From Papio anubis (taxonomy: Eukaryota; Chordata; Mammalia; Primates; Cercopithecidae), in the NCBI RefSeq assembly GCF_008728515.1, contig NC_044990.1, positions 11,119,156 through 11,183,155 on the forward strand: a stretch of DNA of 64,000 nucleotides, read 5' to 3'. Below are positions 31,421 to 43,573 of this stretch, piece by piece. The first letter of the stretch is position 1, and every line of letters begins with the position of its first letter. The notes under the pieces are model-generated. The model was not told where the DNA came from. It ran no database searches and was given only the letters and a program-made list of their open reading frames with translations. Position numbers and translations under genes: made by a program.

Positions 31421-32487
31421 TTAGTCTCCTTGTATTGTCATTGGTGAATAATTTTAGTATATCCTCATCTGATAAAATTAGGCGTACTTGGCTTTTAGAT
31501 CAAAACACAGTTGTCAAAAAAAAAGAAAGACAAGTCATTTTGTCATATCTGTTCCTTTTCATTGGTCTCAGAATTTACTAAGTGATATCTACAAGAGTTT
31601 GCCCTTGAACTTCTTAAAATCTTTAAAAGGTGTTGTGTCTTTGCTATTAATTGCACATCAGCAGTAAGCATCATGATCACAAACACTTTTAGCTTCGTGA
31701 ACAGGCTCAGGTGATGCCACCTTTATTTCCAGTTGATGACTCTCATTCGTGTTCCCATAACATTTAACAGTTTTTTCACAAATACGTATTTAGGTATTCC
31801 AAAAAAAAAAGTGTTGAGGAGACCAAAATTGTCACAGAGGTAGAAAGTTATTTCAGAAATTGTAGTGATGATTTGTTGTCCCAGCTCTGTCATCCACAGC
31901 TAAGGGATTTGGAATTTCTGATGTTTCATGTTGATTTTTCTCTTTGCAGTTAGTGTATATTTACCTTTTTTTTTAAGGTGCACCTACTGAAGTGTATATT
32001 GTTAGCACTGTTAGTTAATGTTGTGTTAACACTAAGAGAAATGTTCTTGAGTATCTTTAATATAATCATTGTAAATAGACCTTTTGTTTGTTTTTCTGTT
32101 CATTCAATCTGCTACCCAGGAACTTCAGGTAAGATGATGCTGTTTTTAATTCAAATATGCTAGTAGATGTTTTGCATCTTTGCAGATTTATAACAACATA
32201 ACTGCTTTTTTCCTCCCTTCCAGAATATATATGCTTATTTGTGTGCATATTTCCATTTAGGTGTGTGATATAAGAGGTATTTTTCTTGGCTGCTCTAGTA
32301 TGGAAATGTTTTCTAAAATGTAAATACATTTTTAAAACTTTTATATGCCTAGTTCTGAAAGTTGCATGATTATAACTCAGAGAAGTGGAGTTTTCAAATC
32401 TGATCTATGGCAATCCTATTATTTCTCATTAAGTGATTGCACAACTGGATGGGTTTTATTGTTAAATTCTTGTATTAAAACTGAAAT

Positions 32488-32775
32488 CGGCGGGTGTGAA
32501 GGCTCCCACCTGTAATCCCGGCATTTTGGGAAGCCGAGGTGCCAGATCACTTGAGGTCAGGAGTTCAAGACCAGCCTAGCCAACATGGCAAAACCCTGTC
32601 TCTACTAAAAATACAAAATTTAGCCACGCCTGGAGGTGCACACCTATAATCCCAGCTACTCAGGAGGCTGAGGCAGGAGAATCCCTTGAACCCAAGAGGC
32701 AGAGGTTGTAGTGAGCCAAGATCACACCACTGCATTCCAGCCTGGGCAACAGAGCAAGACTGTCTCAGAAAAAAA
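32488..32775 (+). mobile_element. Alu
   Basis: Dimeric Alu from CGGCGGGTGTGAAGGCTCCC to a short A tail. Target duplication ACTGAAAT / AGTGAAAT. Confidence 0.92.
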
Positions 32776-34744
32776 AGTGAAATTAACAATTTGCATCTAA
32801 CCATATACCATATATACTTTCAATTGAGTCTTTTTTCCCCCCAGGAATTAAAGGCTATCTCTATCTCTGTGTAGTGACTAGATAACTTTTCATCCGAACC
32901 AGGGCCCTTTTGAGAGTAAAAGGGGGTACTAATAATATTTATGCCCAAACAATAGGCATTAAAACCGGGATCATCCTGGACAAAGTGGCCTATGATCGGT
33001 CTCTATCTATGTATATCAGACTTACTCTAAGTAGAACATTTGGGGGAGTATATTTTGACCACAGTGTACCCAAATTTCTTCAACAATAATTCTTGTTTGA
33101 CAGAGTTCCAATATGAAAAAATATGTGTCAAAAAATAGTACTTCTAACATTTCTAGAATGTTTAATCATTAATACTTTCCCATCTCAGTATAAATTCTGA
33201 GTGGTTTTTAAGTTTGATAACTGACATATACAGAGCGTTCCTCTGGACTAGCCATCCTCTGCATTTTCTCACATGTAGGAAACTGTTTTGACTTTTCACT
33301 TTGTATGTAACATAAAATACAAATCTGACGTTTGGGGGAGAGGAAGGATGGAGGGTGGGTCTCCCACTAGGGCCATGCTGAGAAAGCCTGGTTGAGTTTT
33401 AATCACCATGGACTTTAACCAGGGCCAGACTGCAACACTGTTCCATCTCAACCTCTCAGCCACCACCAGGGGAACCATTTCAACACCCTTACCTCTAATG
33501 GAGATGCTACATCCTCCAGCAAGACAGCCAAACCTTATTCCTGCAAGAACAGCTTTCCCTGCCTTCCTATTTTCACACCTGATTGGTTCAGGTCTTCACC
33601 AGAGCTGCCACCAAACCAGCACTAGCAGTGACCTGTGCCTGGTGTAGCGTTCTCCCACCTGGATGTCTGTATTCCTCTGTAAGCTCATGGTTCTGTCTCA
33701 GGTGCAGTGTGGGAGACCTCCAGAATCACAGCCTAAGATAGTTCATCCAACCCTTCCAGTCATTTGGCACAAGAGAGTCAGTTTTGTGAATTTGTGTTTG
33801 TATATTTTTCCCTATAATTTTCACATTCTTCTCTTTTTACTCTGTATAGTTAGTATTCTGATTTTTCTGTATTTTTTTCCTCTCTTTACACATTGGGTTT
33901 TCCTTTTTCTTCCCAGAACTTTTGCCTCTTTCATATATATATTTTTTTATTTTCTCACTGCAATGGCTATTTTTAAAATCCCAGGATAACAGTTAGCCAT
34001 TTTCCATCAGAAAAAAAGAAAAAATTATGTGGTGGTAATTTAGCACAGCAGATACTGGATGTTAGAAACAATATTCTGAGTCTGCATTCTCTTTTATAAT
34101 CAAACAGCCCTAAGAGCAATCATAAATATCATATGTGAGGATGAATAATGATAATTTCTATATCTTATCCAGATTGTGCTTAGGATTTGTACCTCTTGCC
34201 TTCTACCATGAATAGCCCAAGCAGACTTTGGAAAAGCTACACCTCTGTTATATGACAGATCTGTGAGAATGGCAACTTGTTTCACTAGGAGACAGACACG
34301 ACCCTTAAAACAGAGGGAAATCAATAAATCATAATGCTCATAAGTTTAACAGTAACTCACATCTCTCATAGTATGTTGTTCACTGAGCTCTCATCAGAAA
34401 AAGTTATTTTATTTTATTTCAATGAACTATCAGGCAGTGTTTCAAATTACCAGTAAATGAAAAGGTTCTGTGCTAGATTTTCCCAGATCATTTGTTTAGG
34501 TTAAAATTTGCTCAGTCAGCTGAGTAATATTTTTCTTCCTTTATTTCTGTCTTAACAGAGAGAAAAATAAAACCCAAATCCATTTCTAGAAAAAAGAAAA
34601 GTTATGTTATCAAATACACTTGTTTAATAACTGATGGTTTGTAGAGAAAGTCTGAATGCAACTAAAAGCTTTCTTTAACACTTACATGGCCACTTAAGCT
34701 AGTTCTCAGTAATTCAAAATATACAAATCAACATTATTATTTGA

Positions 34745-34989
34745 GGCCAGGTGCAGTGGCTCAAGCCTGTAATCTCAGCACATTGGGAGGCCAAGGCAGG
34801 TGGATCACTTGAGGTCAGGAGTTCGAGACCAGCCTGGCAACATGGCAAAAACCCAGTCTCTACTAAAAATACAAAAAATTAGCCTCGTGTGGAACCTGGA
34901 AGGTGGAGGTTGCAGCGAGCTGAGATCACGCCACTGCACCACTCCAGCCTGGGCGACAGCAAGACTGTCTCAAAAGAAGAAAAAAAAAA
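34745..34989 (+). mobile_element. Alu with internal deletion
   Basis: Normal left arm, then 'AATTAGCCTCGTGTGG' joins directly to 'AACCTGGAAGGTGGAGG', so about 60-70 bp of the right arm are missing. Confidence 0.9.
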
Positions 34990-34997
34990 CAGTAATA

Positions 34998-35290
34998 GGC
35001 CGGGCGCAGTGGCTCACGCCTGTAATCCCAGCACTTTGGGAGGCCGGGGTGAGTGGATCACGAGGTCAGGTAATCAAGACCAGTTTGGCCAACACAGTGA
35101 AACTGTCTCTACTAAAAATACAGAAAATTATCCGGGTGTGGTGGCACGTGCCTGTAATCCCAGCTACTCAGGAGGCTGAGGCAGGAGAATGGTGTGAACC
35201 TGGGAGGTAGAGGTTACAGTGAGCCGAGATGGTGCTGTTGCTCTCCAGCCCAGGCGACAGTGCGAGACTCCATCTCAAATGATGATGATG

Positions 35291-35322
<32 letters not shown>
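34998..35322 (+). mobile_element. Alu with (ATG)/(AAT)n tail
   Basis: Full-length Alu from GGCCGGGCGCAGTGG. The tail is a trinucleotide microsatellite (ATG then AAT units, about 35278-35322) that is likely length-polymorphic. Confidence 0.93.
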
Positions 35323-35323
<1 letters not shown>

Positions 35324-36004
35324 TTTGGTACCGAGTCCAGGAAATTAACAATTTTCTACACTGCGACAATTATTTAAAGAATAACCTAAAGCAAAAGTTA
35401 AAGTGTCGCCGCTCTGGCCTCTGCATAGTGCATGATCCATCAGACTTTGCCCAGCTGCTCTGATAGTCTTTAACTCTGCATTGTGTCTGTGAAAACCGCT
35501 GTGGCAGAAATAGGCTGGAATGTTTACCTAATGCTCTTCCACTAAATACCCAAAGGATTCTGGAATGTGCTACAAGCATAGCTCCTACATTTTTCTCCTT
35601 CTGAAAACAGTACTAAACAGGGGCTGACCTCAGGGTGGTGGGAGTGGGTGACACCTCTTTTGAAGTTTTCATACTAATGGTCTCTTTCCTACAGATTTTT
35701 GAAAACAGATCATTGGTAGTGTTTACCAAAATCAACTTTTTAAAAAATGTAATTATTACCCACCACGCCAAAGAAAAGTATGTCATCACTTCTACCTATG
35801 ACTTCACATGAGTTTACATGAAAATAGTGTGCTTTTACTCCTTTTCACATCGGGTAAACAAGAGTTTTGATACCAAAGTAGATGAGGGCCTGAGAGTTAA
35901 TAATGACCATATTTGTTCCTAAGCTGTGACTAATTGAATGTGTGAACATGTGAGTGCAAGAGGATTTTGGCATTAAAAAAAACTGGCTGATGGTGTGATT
36001 TCAG

Positions 36005-36205
36005 GGTGAGAGTATGGACAATTTCAACTGGGGAGTGCGCAGACGTTCTCTGGACAGCCTGGACAAGTGTGATATGCAGATTCTGGAGGAGCGCCAACTG
36101 TCAGGAAGCACTCCCAGCCTGAATAAAATGAACCATGAGGACTCCGATGAGTCATCTGAGGAGGAGGACCTCACAGCCAGCCAGATCCTGGAGCACTCAG
36201 ACCTA
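36005..36205 (+). CDS. FRY: FRY exon M (201 nt), candidate PLK1-docking segment
   Basis: The acceptor is GTGATTTCAG| and the donor GACCTA|GTAAGT. 67 whole codons: GESMDNFNWGVRRRSLDSLD, then EERQLSGSTPSLNKMN and EDSDESSEEEDLTASQILEH. S-T-P (Thr codon 36110-36112) fits a CDK-primed polo-box docking site, and its estimated residue number (about 2,505) is near Thr-2516, which I recall as the CDK1-phosphorylated PLK1-docking residue of human FRY. RRRSLDSL is a basophilic kinase site, and DSDESSEEED is a casein-kinase-2-like acidic cluster. Confidence 0.96.
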
Positions 36206-36698
36206 GTAAGTAGCAGCTCTCCCACTCTAGGAATTGGGAGGCTTATTTTTTGTAACTAATGCAGGAGTCTAGTTTCCAGTTGCAGCCAAGGAAACTTTCC
36301 ACAGCTGCTGAACTAAAATCGGAACTGTCAGGTGGTGTCTAATGGGTTCTAACTGGCAAAGTCTTCTCTGTAGGTTGCAGATGGAAACAAAGACTGGGGT
36401 CCATGTGATTCACCCTGAAAGCCACCAGATCTGTTGAGGCCTAGATTTTTCACAAATACTTTTATGATTCTGGAATCTTGTTAAAAATTCCCCAGATCTC
36501 TAAAGTGTGGAGATATGACAGACGTTTTGATGTGATTATCTGAAAATGCCTGGATTACTAACTGCTATGTTTAAGGTCCAAAAATGGTGAAATGTGGAAG
36601 TTTAAAAATTAAGACGTATTAACCAACAACTAGAGAATTGGAGCTTTTAAAGAAAGAGAACTTCACACTATGTTTAATTTCCTTTGTGTTTTAAACAG
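36206..36698 (+). other. FRY: Intron between exons M and N
   Basis: 493 bp of unique sequence; nothing recognised. Confidence 0.85.
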
Positions 36699-36860
36699 AT
36701 CATGACTCTCTCCCCCTCTGAAGAGACAAATCCCATGGAGCTGCTCACCACAGCCTGTGACTCGACCCCTGCAGACCCTCATTCCTTTAACACCAGAATG
36801 TCCAGCTTTGATGCTTCCTTGCCTGATATGAATAATCTGCAGATTTCTGAGGGTTCAAAG
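36699..36860 (+). CDS. FRY: FRY exon N (162 nt)
   Basis: 54 whole codons bounded by TTTTAAACAG| and TCAAAG|GTGAAG. It encodes IMTLSPSEETNPMELLTTAC, DSTPADPHSFNTRMSSFDAS and LPDMNNLQISEGSK. It is disordered and acidic with two proline-directed sites: LSP near the start and a second S-T-P (Thr codon 36765-36767). It is separated from exon M by only 493 bp, so the two exons carry the two S-T-P sites in close succession. Confidence 0.95.
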
Positions 36861-38124
36861 GTGAAGAGATTTTAACAATGATGATTTATACTTCCCTTAA
36901 AACACTTTATAAAAAAAAAGCACTTCAAATTTTCTGAGAATTCTTAAGGGGTCTCAAGTAGAAAGACTATCTTTATCTTTTTCTTTCTCTCTTTTTTAAA
37001 ATAATAGAAGTTTGTATACCTGAGCCTATGTTTTGAAGTTGTTTTACCCCCACAAACTTGAGCAGCCATCTTCTTCTTGGCTGAAAGACTTGATTTGAGG
37101 TCTTTCTAAAATGAGACATTTTGCATGAACACTGCTGGTGGATGGCAAAACCAGTGGTGTATGTCTGAGATCGCTGTGACTGGGAAACTGCTGGTCGTTG
37201 TCATGAATTTTATAAAACAATATACTAAGTGAGGTGTGGGTGTATGCACGTATTTGGGGAAATTTTTTCCTATGTAGGAAACAATTATACAATTTGTACA
37301 TTGATTCAGTGCTTGCCTTTTGGCATACTATCAGAATTTTTAATGTCGATCACAGTCTTATGCCAGATTCGCACAAAACTCTTCTCTCCAGAGTCTGTGA
37401 GGAGAAAAGTAACTAATAGATGTAATTTTCTTAATTTAAAAAAATCTAACAGTGTATATTTCATTTAAAGTTTATTTTATTAAAATGTCCTGAAAACCAT
37501 CCACTTGCATGCTTTGCCCACATCTATGCCCATCAGTATAGAACTGTGTTTCCTTTTAGTAGAAATACCAAAATAATCAATTGCTGTTAAGATAGAGTCA
37601 AGCACTCTCTATCATGAGTTTGGTTACAGTTGTGCAAGTTCAAAAGAAAAAATAAAATTGAAAAAAAATTTATAAAAGTATATTCCTTCCGACACTTCTA
37701 ATGGAAAAATATAATATTGGCTCTTCTATATTCTCTGATAGTACAGTAAAAATAGATCGGAAATCTAGGAAAATCTATGTGCTTTAAACCAAGGGCAATC
37801 ACCAAATTATAATTACCTAAAAATATTGAAGCTTAAATAGTAATTATTTCTAAAATTGCTTCGTTGCAAAGGTACTACAATCAGGATTCTTGGAATTAGC
37901 AGAGTTCTTTTTTAGCCAAAAGAAAAAAAAAAAAAGCCCAGAAAGAAAAGTTGTCTAAGTTAAAATTCTAAGATTATGAAATTAAATTTCATAGAAAAAA
38001 CATAACAAAGTATATGTGAAGTTATTAGCATTTGATATTTGTCAATGTCAATATGGTCATTTTCTCCACTTTTCTATTTTGAATGCTAAAAACATATAGA
38101 TTTCTCATAGAAAGTACTACTTAA

Positions 38125-38423
38125 GGCCAGGCGCTTTGGCTCACACCTGTAATCTCAGCACTTTGGGAGGCCGAGGTGGGTGGATCACGAGGTCAGGAGT
38201 TCAAGACCAGCCTGGCCAAGATGGTAAAACCCTGTCTCTACTAAAAATACAAAAAAATTAACTGGGCTTGGTGGCGGGTGCCTATAATCCCAGCTACTCA
38301 GGAGGTTGAGGCAGAGAATTGCTTGAACCCAGGAGGTGGAGGTTGCAGGTAGCTGAGATCACACCACTGCACTCCAGCCTGGGCAACAGAGCGAGACTCG
38401 GTCTCAAAAAAAAGAAAAAAATA
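38125..38423 (+). mobile_element. Alu
   Basis: Dimeric Alu from GGCCAGGCGCTTTGGCTCAC. Target duplication AAAGTACTACTTAA (38111-38124) / AAAGTAATACCTAA (38424-38437), two mismatches. Confidence 0.93.
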
Positions 38424-39390
38424 AAAGTAATACCTAAGTAATAGATCTCATCCTATCAAGGAAAAGTCAAGTCCCATTTCTGAGGAGCTCTCCCTGTTTT
38501 TCACATAAGTTGCATTTCTGCAATGTTTGATATATCTATGATATTAGAGAAAATAAAAGGTATTTTAATAAGAACTCATCTGTTCTCTAATGGATTAAAT
38601 GTATGTACACTAATAACCTAGACCAGGAACCAGTGGCCAGCCTCATTGGCAGCACTGTAGTTTTAAAAAGCAGATATGGATCAACATCTCAAACTCAGTA
38701 TTTACCAGCAATTCCTCCAAAGACATGAGATATCTTATTTCCCTAATATATTTTTGCCATTCCTGGTAATTTTCCCTATTAATTCTAGAGTCGAAGTATA
38801 ATATATATCTTTTATATATATATATTTACACACTGAATGAGTGAACAGATGTTAACTCGAGATAAAGCTCTAATTCATATACACTTCTATTTTGCCTTGC
38901 TTTTGTTTTGTTTTAAGAAAATGACTCACTGTAACATGTACATCTTTCTTCCTCCCGCTTCTGATCTGTAATCCAGTTGCCTTCCTTCCTCTTCTAAAGA
39001 ACAATCAGTCCTCCTTTTTCCCCTGGCCCAGGCCCAAACCCAACCTCTTTTTCCATTTTACTTGCTATGTCTCTTTCCTGCCTCTCACTGATCCTGGTTC
39101 TGCCCGCCCTAGAGCCCTTTCATTGTACTGTTCATTCCACATTTTGTAGTCAGGTAAGAGCAGATACTCATATCTGTTATCTTTAGGGGGTATTCTCAAG
39201 GGTAAAGCATACATGCAAATGGATCTTAGAGCATCCCCTATATGGAAAGACCAAGCAACCCAGCAGGCTTAGGGAAGGACTCTGGATCACTTGTGCACAC
39301 CACAGGTATCCTGGGCATCTACTGTGCCAGGCCCTGATGATTCTACATTCCATTGGTAAAGGGGTTCTATATTAGAGAATTAACTCTGGA

Positions 39391-39600
39391 TAGGCTTGCT
39401 TTAGAAGGCTGGGTTTGGACAATGAAAGGAGTTCTGAATCCTAACGCAGTGTTTCTTGTCCCAGCTCCAACTCTGATTTTGGACCTGATATTAGACAAGT
39501 CCCTTTCCCACATGGAGCATTGTTTCCTCATCTGCAAAATGTGGAGGTTGGACTGGAGGTCTTGATGGTCTTTTCCAAGTTGAGCGTTCATACCCTGTAA
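39391..39600 (+). repeat. MIR relic
   Basis: 'GAGTTCTGAATCCTAACGC', 'TTTCCTCATCTGCAAAATG' and 'GTTGGACTGGAGGTCTTG' follow MIR order from memory. Confidence 0.65.
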
Positions 39601-39863
39601 GCATTGGCCAAGTATGAAAATCTACTGGGAGCCCCTTTGGGGACTGTTATGAAAGAGATTGAAAAGAAGATAAAGAATGAACAGTACTTCAGAGAATTCC
39701 TGAGTCCAGCCTAGAAACAGACTATACTGTAGCTAGAAAACAAATGTCCCCATTTCTATCACCATCAGCATTTCGGTCTCTCTTATTTGTTCCTTAGTTG
39801 AACAGGTTGTCCTGTATGTATTCTTACACATTGGGGGATTCTTTTGTCTTTTTATTCTTCCAG

Positions 39864-40030
39864 GGTGAAGCTGTTCGTGAGGAGGAGGACACCACTGTGC
39901 ATGAGGATGATCTTTCTAGTTCTATCAATGAACTTCCAGCAGCTTTTGAATGCAGCGACAGCTTTAGCCTGGACATGACTGAGGGGGAAGAAAAAGGCAA
40001 TCGGGCGCTGGACCAGTTTACCCTGGCGAG
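39864..40030 (+). CDS. FRY: FRY exon O (167 nt), acidic linker
   Basis: The acceptor is TTTATTCTTCCAG| and the donor GGCGAG|GTAATG. Its product begins GEAVREEEDTTVHEDDLSSS and continues with INELPAAFECSDSFSLDMTE and GEEKGNRALDQFTLA. It ends with two bases of a Ser codon completed by exon P. About one third of residues are Asp or Glu. The region diverges between FRY and FRYL, which helps fix the paralogue as FRY. Confidence 0.95.
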
Positions 40031-41585
40031 GTAATGGAGCCCTTGGCTGATGTGAGTGGTGTGAATGTGCATGGTACATTGTGTGGCATTCACACTCAAG
40101 TTAAATGTCACCCTTGCACTGCTGGGACATCCTAATGAAGGAGTTCAAAGTGACATGTATCATGGCGGGCTCTCAGCTGAGTTAGAGTCATCCAGTCCCA
40201 TTATAGGGCCTCATGTGGAATGAAGAAGGGACACTTACATATGAATTCATAAGGCCAGAAAGCAACATAAAAAGCAAAGGAAGAGCCTGGGAACATGGTC
40301 CAGACCTTGGAAGCTTTGAAGATAAGCAAGACTTGGCAAGCCTTGGAAATAAGCTCTTTCCATGTGGAGTTAAAACACTGGAACAAGAGGCTCTTTATAC
40401 AGTAAATACCTACTCTTTAAGTGGGTGTCTTTTGGCCTAGTGGCTGATATTTCTGAGACTAGTGAGATATAGAAACAGAAAAAAAAATGTGAAGAGAAAT
40501 AGATAAAAACATCAGAGGTTAGACTAATCCAGCATCTAGAATAAATCACAAATAGTAATGCTACAGATCTACTTCAGGAGAAGAAAGTTGAGATCCTAAA
40601 ATTACTCTTCTGAAAGTTGAAAATAAGAACTAAGTAAAAGCTTCTGATATGCTAGACAAAGGCCTTCTGTTACAGTAAGCAATGTCTGTCCATCAAAGGA
40701 AAAGGTTAAGGTAATACCTAGAGAAGAATTTGACCTTTCATTTTTGATTCATTATCTCTTCTTTCTTCCTGCCTCTCTGTCTCTCTTTCCCTACGTATCT
40801 CTGGTTTCCTTGTCTCCCTCCACCTTTGTCTTCCAGGCATTTGTGCATATGCATTTATTAATACTCTCCCTCCAGAAAGGAAAAATTAGAAGATTCAAAA
40901 TTTATATAATTTTTATAATGAAAAATGAAGAATGAAACTGCCAAAGCATAGGACTGTGGTTTACTTTGGGGCATGGCCTCTGTGAAAGTGAGAGGCATTG
41001 CTGAAGGCTAAAAGAGGTACCAAGTCTATAGAAAGGGAATCAGAAATGGAGGAATCACAGAAATTCTAGAGGTGCAAATTCTATTTCCTCAAATCATGAA
41101 AGAATCTCAGTGACCTCTTGCCAGGTGTGGTGGCTCACACCTGTAATCCTACCACTTTGGGAGGCCGAGCTGGGTGGATCACTTGAGGCCAGGAGTTCAA
41201 GACCAGCTGGCCAATATGGTGAAACACTGTCTCTACTAAAAATACAAAAATTAGCTGGTCATGGTAGCACACGCCTGTAATCCCAGCTACTCTGGTGACT
41301 GGGGCACGAGAATTGCTCGAACCCGCGAGGCAGAAGTTGCAGTGAGCCGAGATCACGCGACTGCACTCCAGCCTGGGCGACAGAGCGAGACTCAAAACAA
41401 ACAAACACACCAAAAAGAATCGCAGTGACTGCTGAGTGAAAGCCAAGACCCCAAAGCAACTTCAAAAGGAAGAGGAGGTAGAATAGCTACCACATTTTGC
41501 TGACTCTCAGGGTGAGAATTTATAAAACCCGGTATAGGATGAGAAGGACATCACCCCTTGACATAGTCATTTTCATTTTTTCCAG
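40031..41585 (+). other. FRY: Intron between exons O and P
   Basis: Mostly unique. One Alu (41117-41415) ends about 170 bp before exon P. Confidence 0.85.
41117..41415 (+). mobile_element. Alu
   Basis: Sense Alu with some small deletions and an (AAAC)n-type tail. Target duplication AGAATCTCAGTGAC / AGAATCGCAGTGAC, one mismatch. Confidence 0.92.
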
Positions 41586-41775
41586 CTTTGGAGAAGGTGA
41601 CAGGGGAGTCTCTCCCCCTCCCTCGCCCTTCTTCTCAGCCATCCTTGCCGCCTTTCAGCCCACAGCCTGCGACGATGCCGAGGAGGCCTGGCGCAGCCAC
41701 ATCAACCAGCTTATGTGCGACTCAGACGGCTCCTGTGCTGTGTATACATTTCATGTGTTCTCCTCCTTGTTTAAG
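41586..41775 (+). CDS. FRY: FRY exon P (190 nt)
   Basis: The acceptor is CATTTTTTCCAG| and the donor TTTAAG|GTATGT. It completes the split Ser codon and encodes SFGEGDRGVSPPPSPFFSAI, then LAAFQPTACDDAEEAWRSHI and GSCAVYTFHVFSSLFK. The PPPSP run is a proline-directed phosphorylation or SH3/WW-type motif. From SPFFSAILAAFQP onward the protein is folded again, matching the conserved Furry C-terminal region. Confidence 0.96.
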
Positions 41776-42262
41776 GTATGTGTGCTCACTGAAAGTGCAG
41801 AGGACTTAGTTTCTAAGGGGAGCCAGGTAGCTTCGAATTTAAGGAGAGGTTGTTCTTTTGTTCTGGGGTTATACTACTGTATTTTCTCTTCCAGACACCC
41901 CTAAATTTCCTCTGACTTAAAAATTTCTTCTATTTACCCTTAATCTCATCACCCTTCTCAACATGGTATTGGTGATTTAGGCTGCCATGAAGTACCTTTC
42001 ATTCCTGCCTTTCTTGGTGTTACTGACATCACCAGTCTTCAGCAGCCATAACATCGGGACCGTTAAAAGAATCTTCTGCCAGGCCTATCCTCCATCCCAC
42101 CCCCCTTTACCTCTCTTTCGTTTTTATTACTTTTATCTTTCCTTTCCTTGTCTTTTCTCAGTTTCCGACTCTATGAATTCCTTAGCATGCCAGCCATAGC
42201 TGTGAACACTTTCTTACTCCCTTGAGTTGCTTTTGAACAGATGAAAAGTCATTCTTGCTGTT

Positions 42263-42348
42263 GTAGCAGGTTGCTGTGCACTGCAGATTTCGTCTTATGA
42301 AATGGGAAAATGCCACCTACTTGGTAGCCCTTAAGAATCAGGCCAGTC
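42263..42348 (+). repeat. Local duplicate segment, copy 1
   Basis: Shares GCAGGTTGCTGT...ATGGGAA...TACTT-GTA-CCCTTAAGAATCAGGCC with 44060-44144 at roughly 80% identity and in the same orientation. Confidence 0.75.
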
Positions 42349-42908
42349 TAACAACTGCCTCTCCTGCATGAACCACAGCCCCACTGTCCATAGTGTCTTT
42401 GTGCAAACTGTAATGAATGTCCCTGCCTCCAGAGGGGTGCAGTACCACACTTGGCCAGCAGAGTGCAGGTGGGATTTCAACCCCACTTCCAATCCCTCAG
42501 CCAGACACCCTAGCATCTTGCCCACACAGCTCTCTGTGGCAGTCTCATGTGTGGACACCTTAAATCTCGCTTGTTACCTCATAACATAATTACAATGACT
42601 GCTTCCCATTAACTCCTCTATGCATCTTTCTGTAAACTTTTATCCTCCAAATTTCATCAAATAATTGGCAGGAGCAGGAGGCGGCAAAAGAAACATGCCT
42701 TGCTGTGAAGAAACACCAGAGCTCTTTGAAGGCCATTGCAGTTAACTAGAACTATGTCTGAGCTTGAAGCAGATACTGACTGTGAAAATGGCACTGCTGG
42801 GAATAATGAGGCCTGGAAGCTACGAAGATGAGGTTGTAGGGGAAGATTTGTTGATGTAGAAACATGGTTACCAATATTCTAGTTAAAGAGAAAGCTAGTT
42901 TAAATATA

Positions 42909-42930
42909 TGTGTGTGTGTGTGTGTGTGTG

Positions 42931-42979
<49 letters not shown>
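42909..42979. repeat. Compound microsatellite (TG)n(TAGA)n
   Basis: About 11 TG units directly followed by about 12 uninterrupted TAGA units. The long pure tetranucleotide run predicts high length polymorphism. Confidence 0.97.
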
Positions 42980-43020
42980 TAGTATTTCTTTTTTTTAAAT
43001 GCCTAGAAAATAATGAAAAT

Positions 43021-43333
43021 GGCCGGGCGCGGTGGCTCAAGCCTGTAATCCCAGCACTTTGGGAGGCCGAGACGGGCGGATCACGAGGTCAGGAGATCGA
43101 GACCATCCTGGCTAACACAGTGAAACCCCGTCTCTACTAAAAAATACAAAAAACTAGCCAGGCGAGGTGGCGGGCGCCTGTAGTCCCAGCTACTCGGGAG
43201 GCTGAGGCAGGAGAATGGCATAAACCCGGGAGGCGGAGCTTGCAGTGAGCTGAGATCCGGCCACTGCACTCCAGCCTGGGCGACAGAGCGAGACTCCGTC
43301 TCAAAAAAAAAAAAAAGAAAAAGAAAGAAAAGA
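43021..43333 (+). mobile_element. AluY of the Old World monkey type (AluYR-like)
   Basis: Nearly undamaged, with GGCTCAAGCC, GGCCGAGACGGGCGG, ACTAAAAAATACAAAAAACT, AATGGCATAAACCCGGG and GAGCTGAGATCCGGCCACTG. I associate this combination with cercopithecid AluY lineages. Flanked by AATGAAAAT repeats. Confidence 0.85.
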
Positions 43334-43410
43334 ATGAAAATTATACACCAGAATATCATTGTATCTTCTCAGGGTAATGAAATTTGGGGTGTTTTTTATT
43401 TCCTTATTTT

Positions 43411-43573
43411 TTTTTATTTTTTGGGGGGTGGTGAGACAGAGTCTTGTTCTGTCACCCATGCTGGAGTGCAGTAGCATGATCTCAGCTCACTCCGCCTCCC
43501 AGGTTCAAGCGATTCTCCTGCCTCAGCCTCCCAAGTAGCTGGGATTACAGGCATGAGCCACCGTGCCTGGCCA
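43411..43573 (-). mobile_element. Alu, antisense, internally deleted
   Basis: Only about 163 bp: one half plus 'GGGATTACAGGCATGAGCCACC'. A target duplication ATTTCCTTATTTT / ATTTCCTATTTT shows a single insertion that later lost its middle or was a deleted copy from the start. Confidence 0.85.

Larger units (their letters stand above)
36861..39863 (+). other. FRY: Intron between exons N and O
   Basis: Unique AT-rich sequence, one Alu (38125-38423), a TA-rich run near 38800-38826 and a MIR relic (39391-39600). Confidence 0.8.

Noticed and set aside
33663..33989. 108-codon hydrophobic open frame
   Set aside because: The hydrophobicity comes from T-rich intronic sequence; no homology is recognised and no splice signals fit.
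36001..36010. Recursive splice site at the exon M acceptor (CAG followed by GGTGAG)
   Set aside because: The motif is offset by one base from the AG|GTRAG consensus, and the exon is clearly coding in frame.
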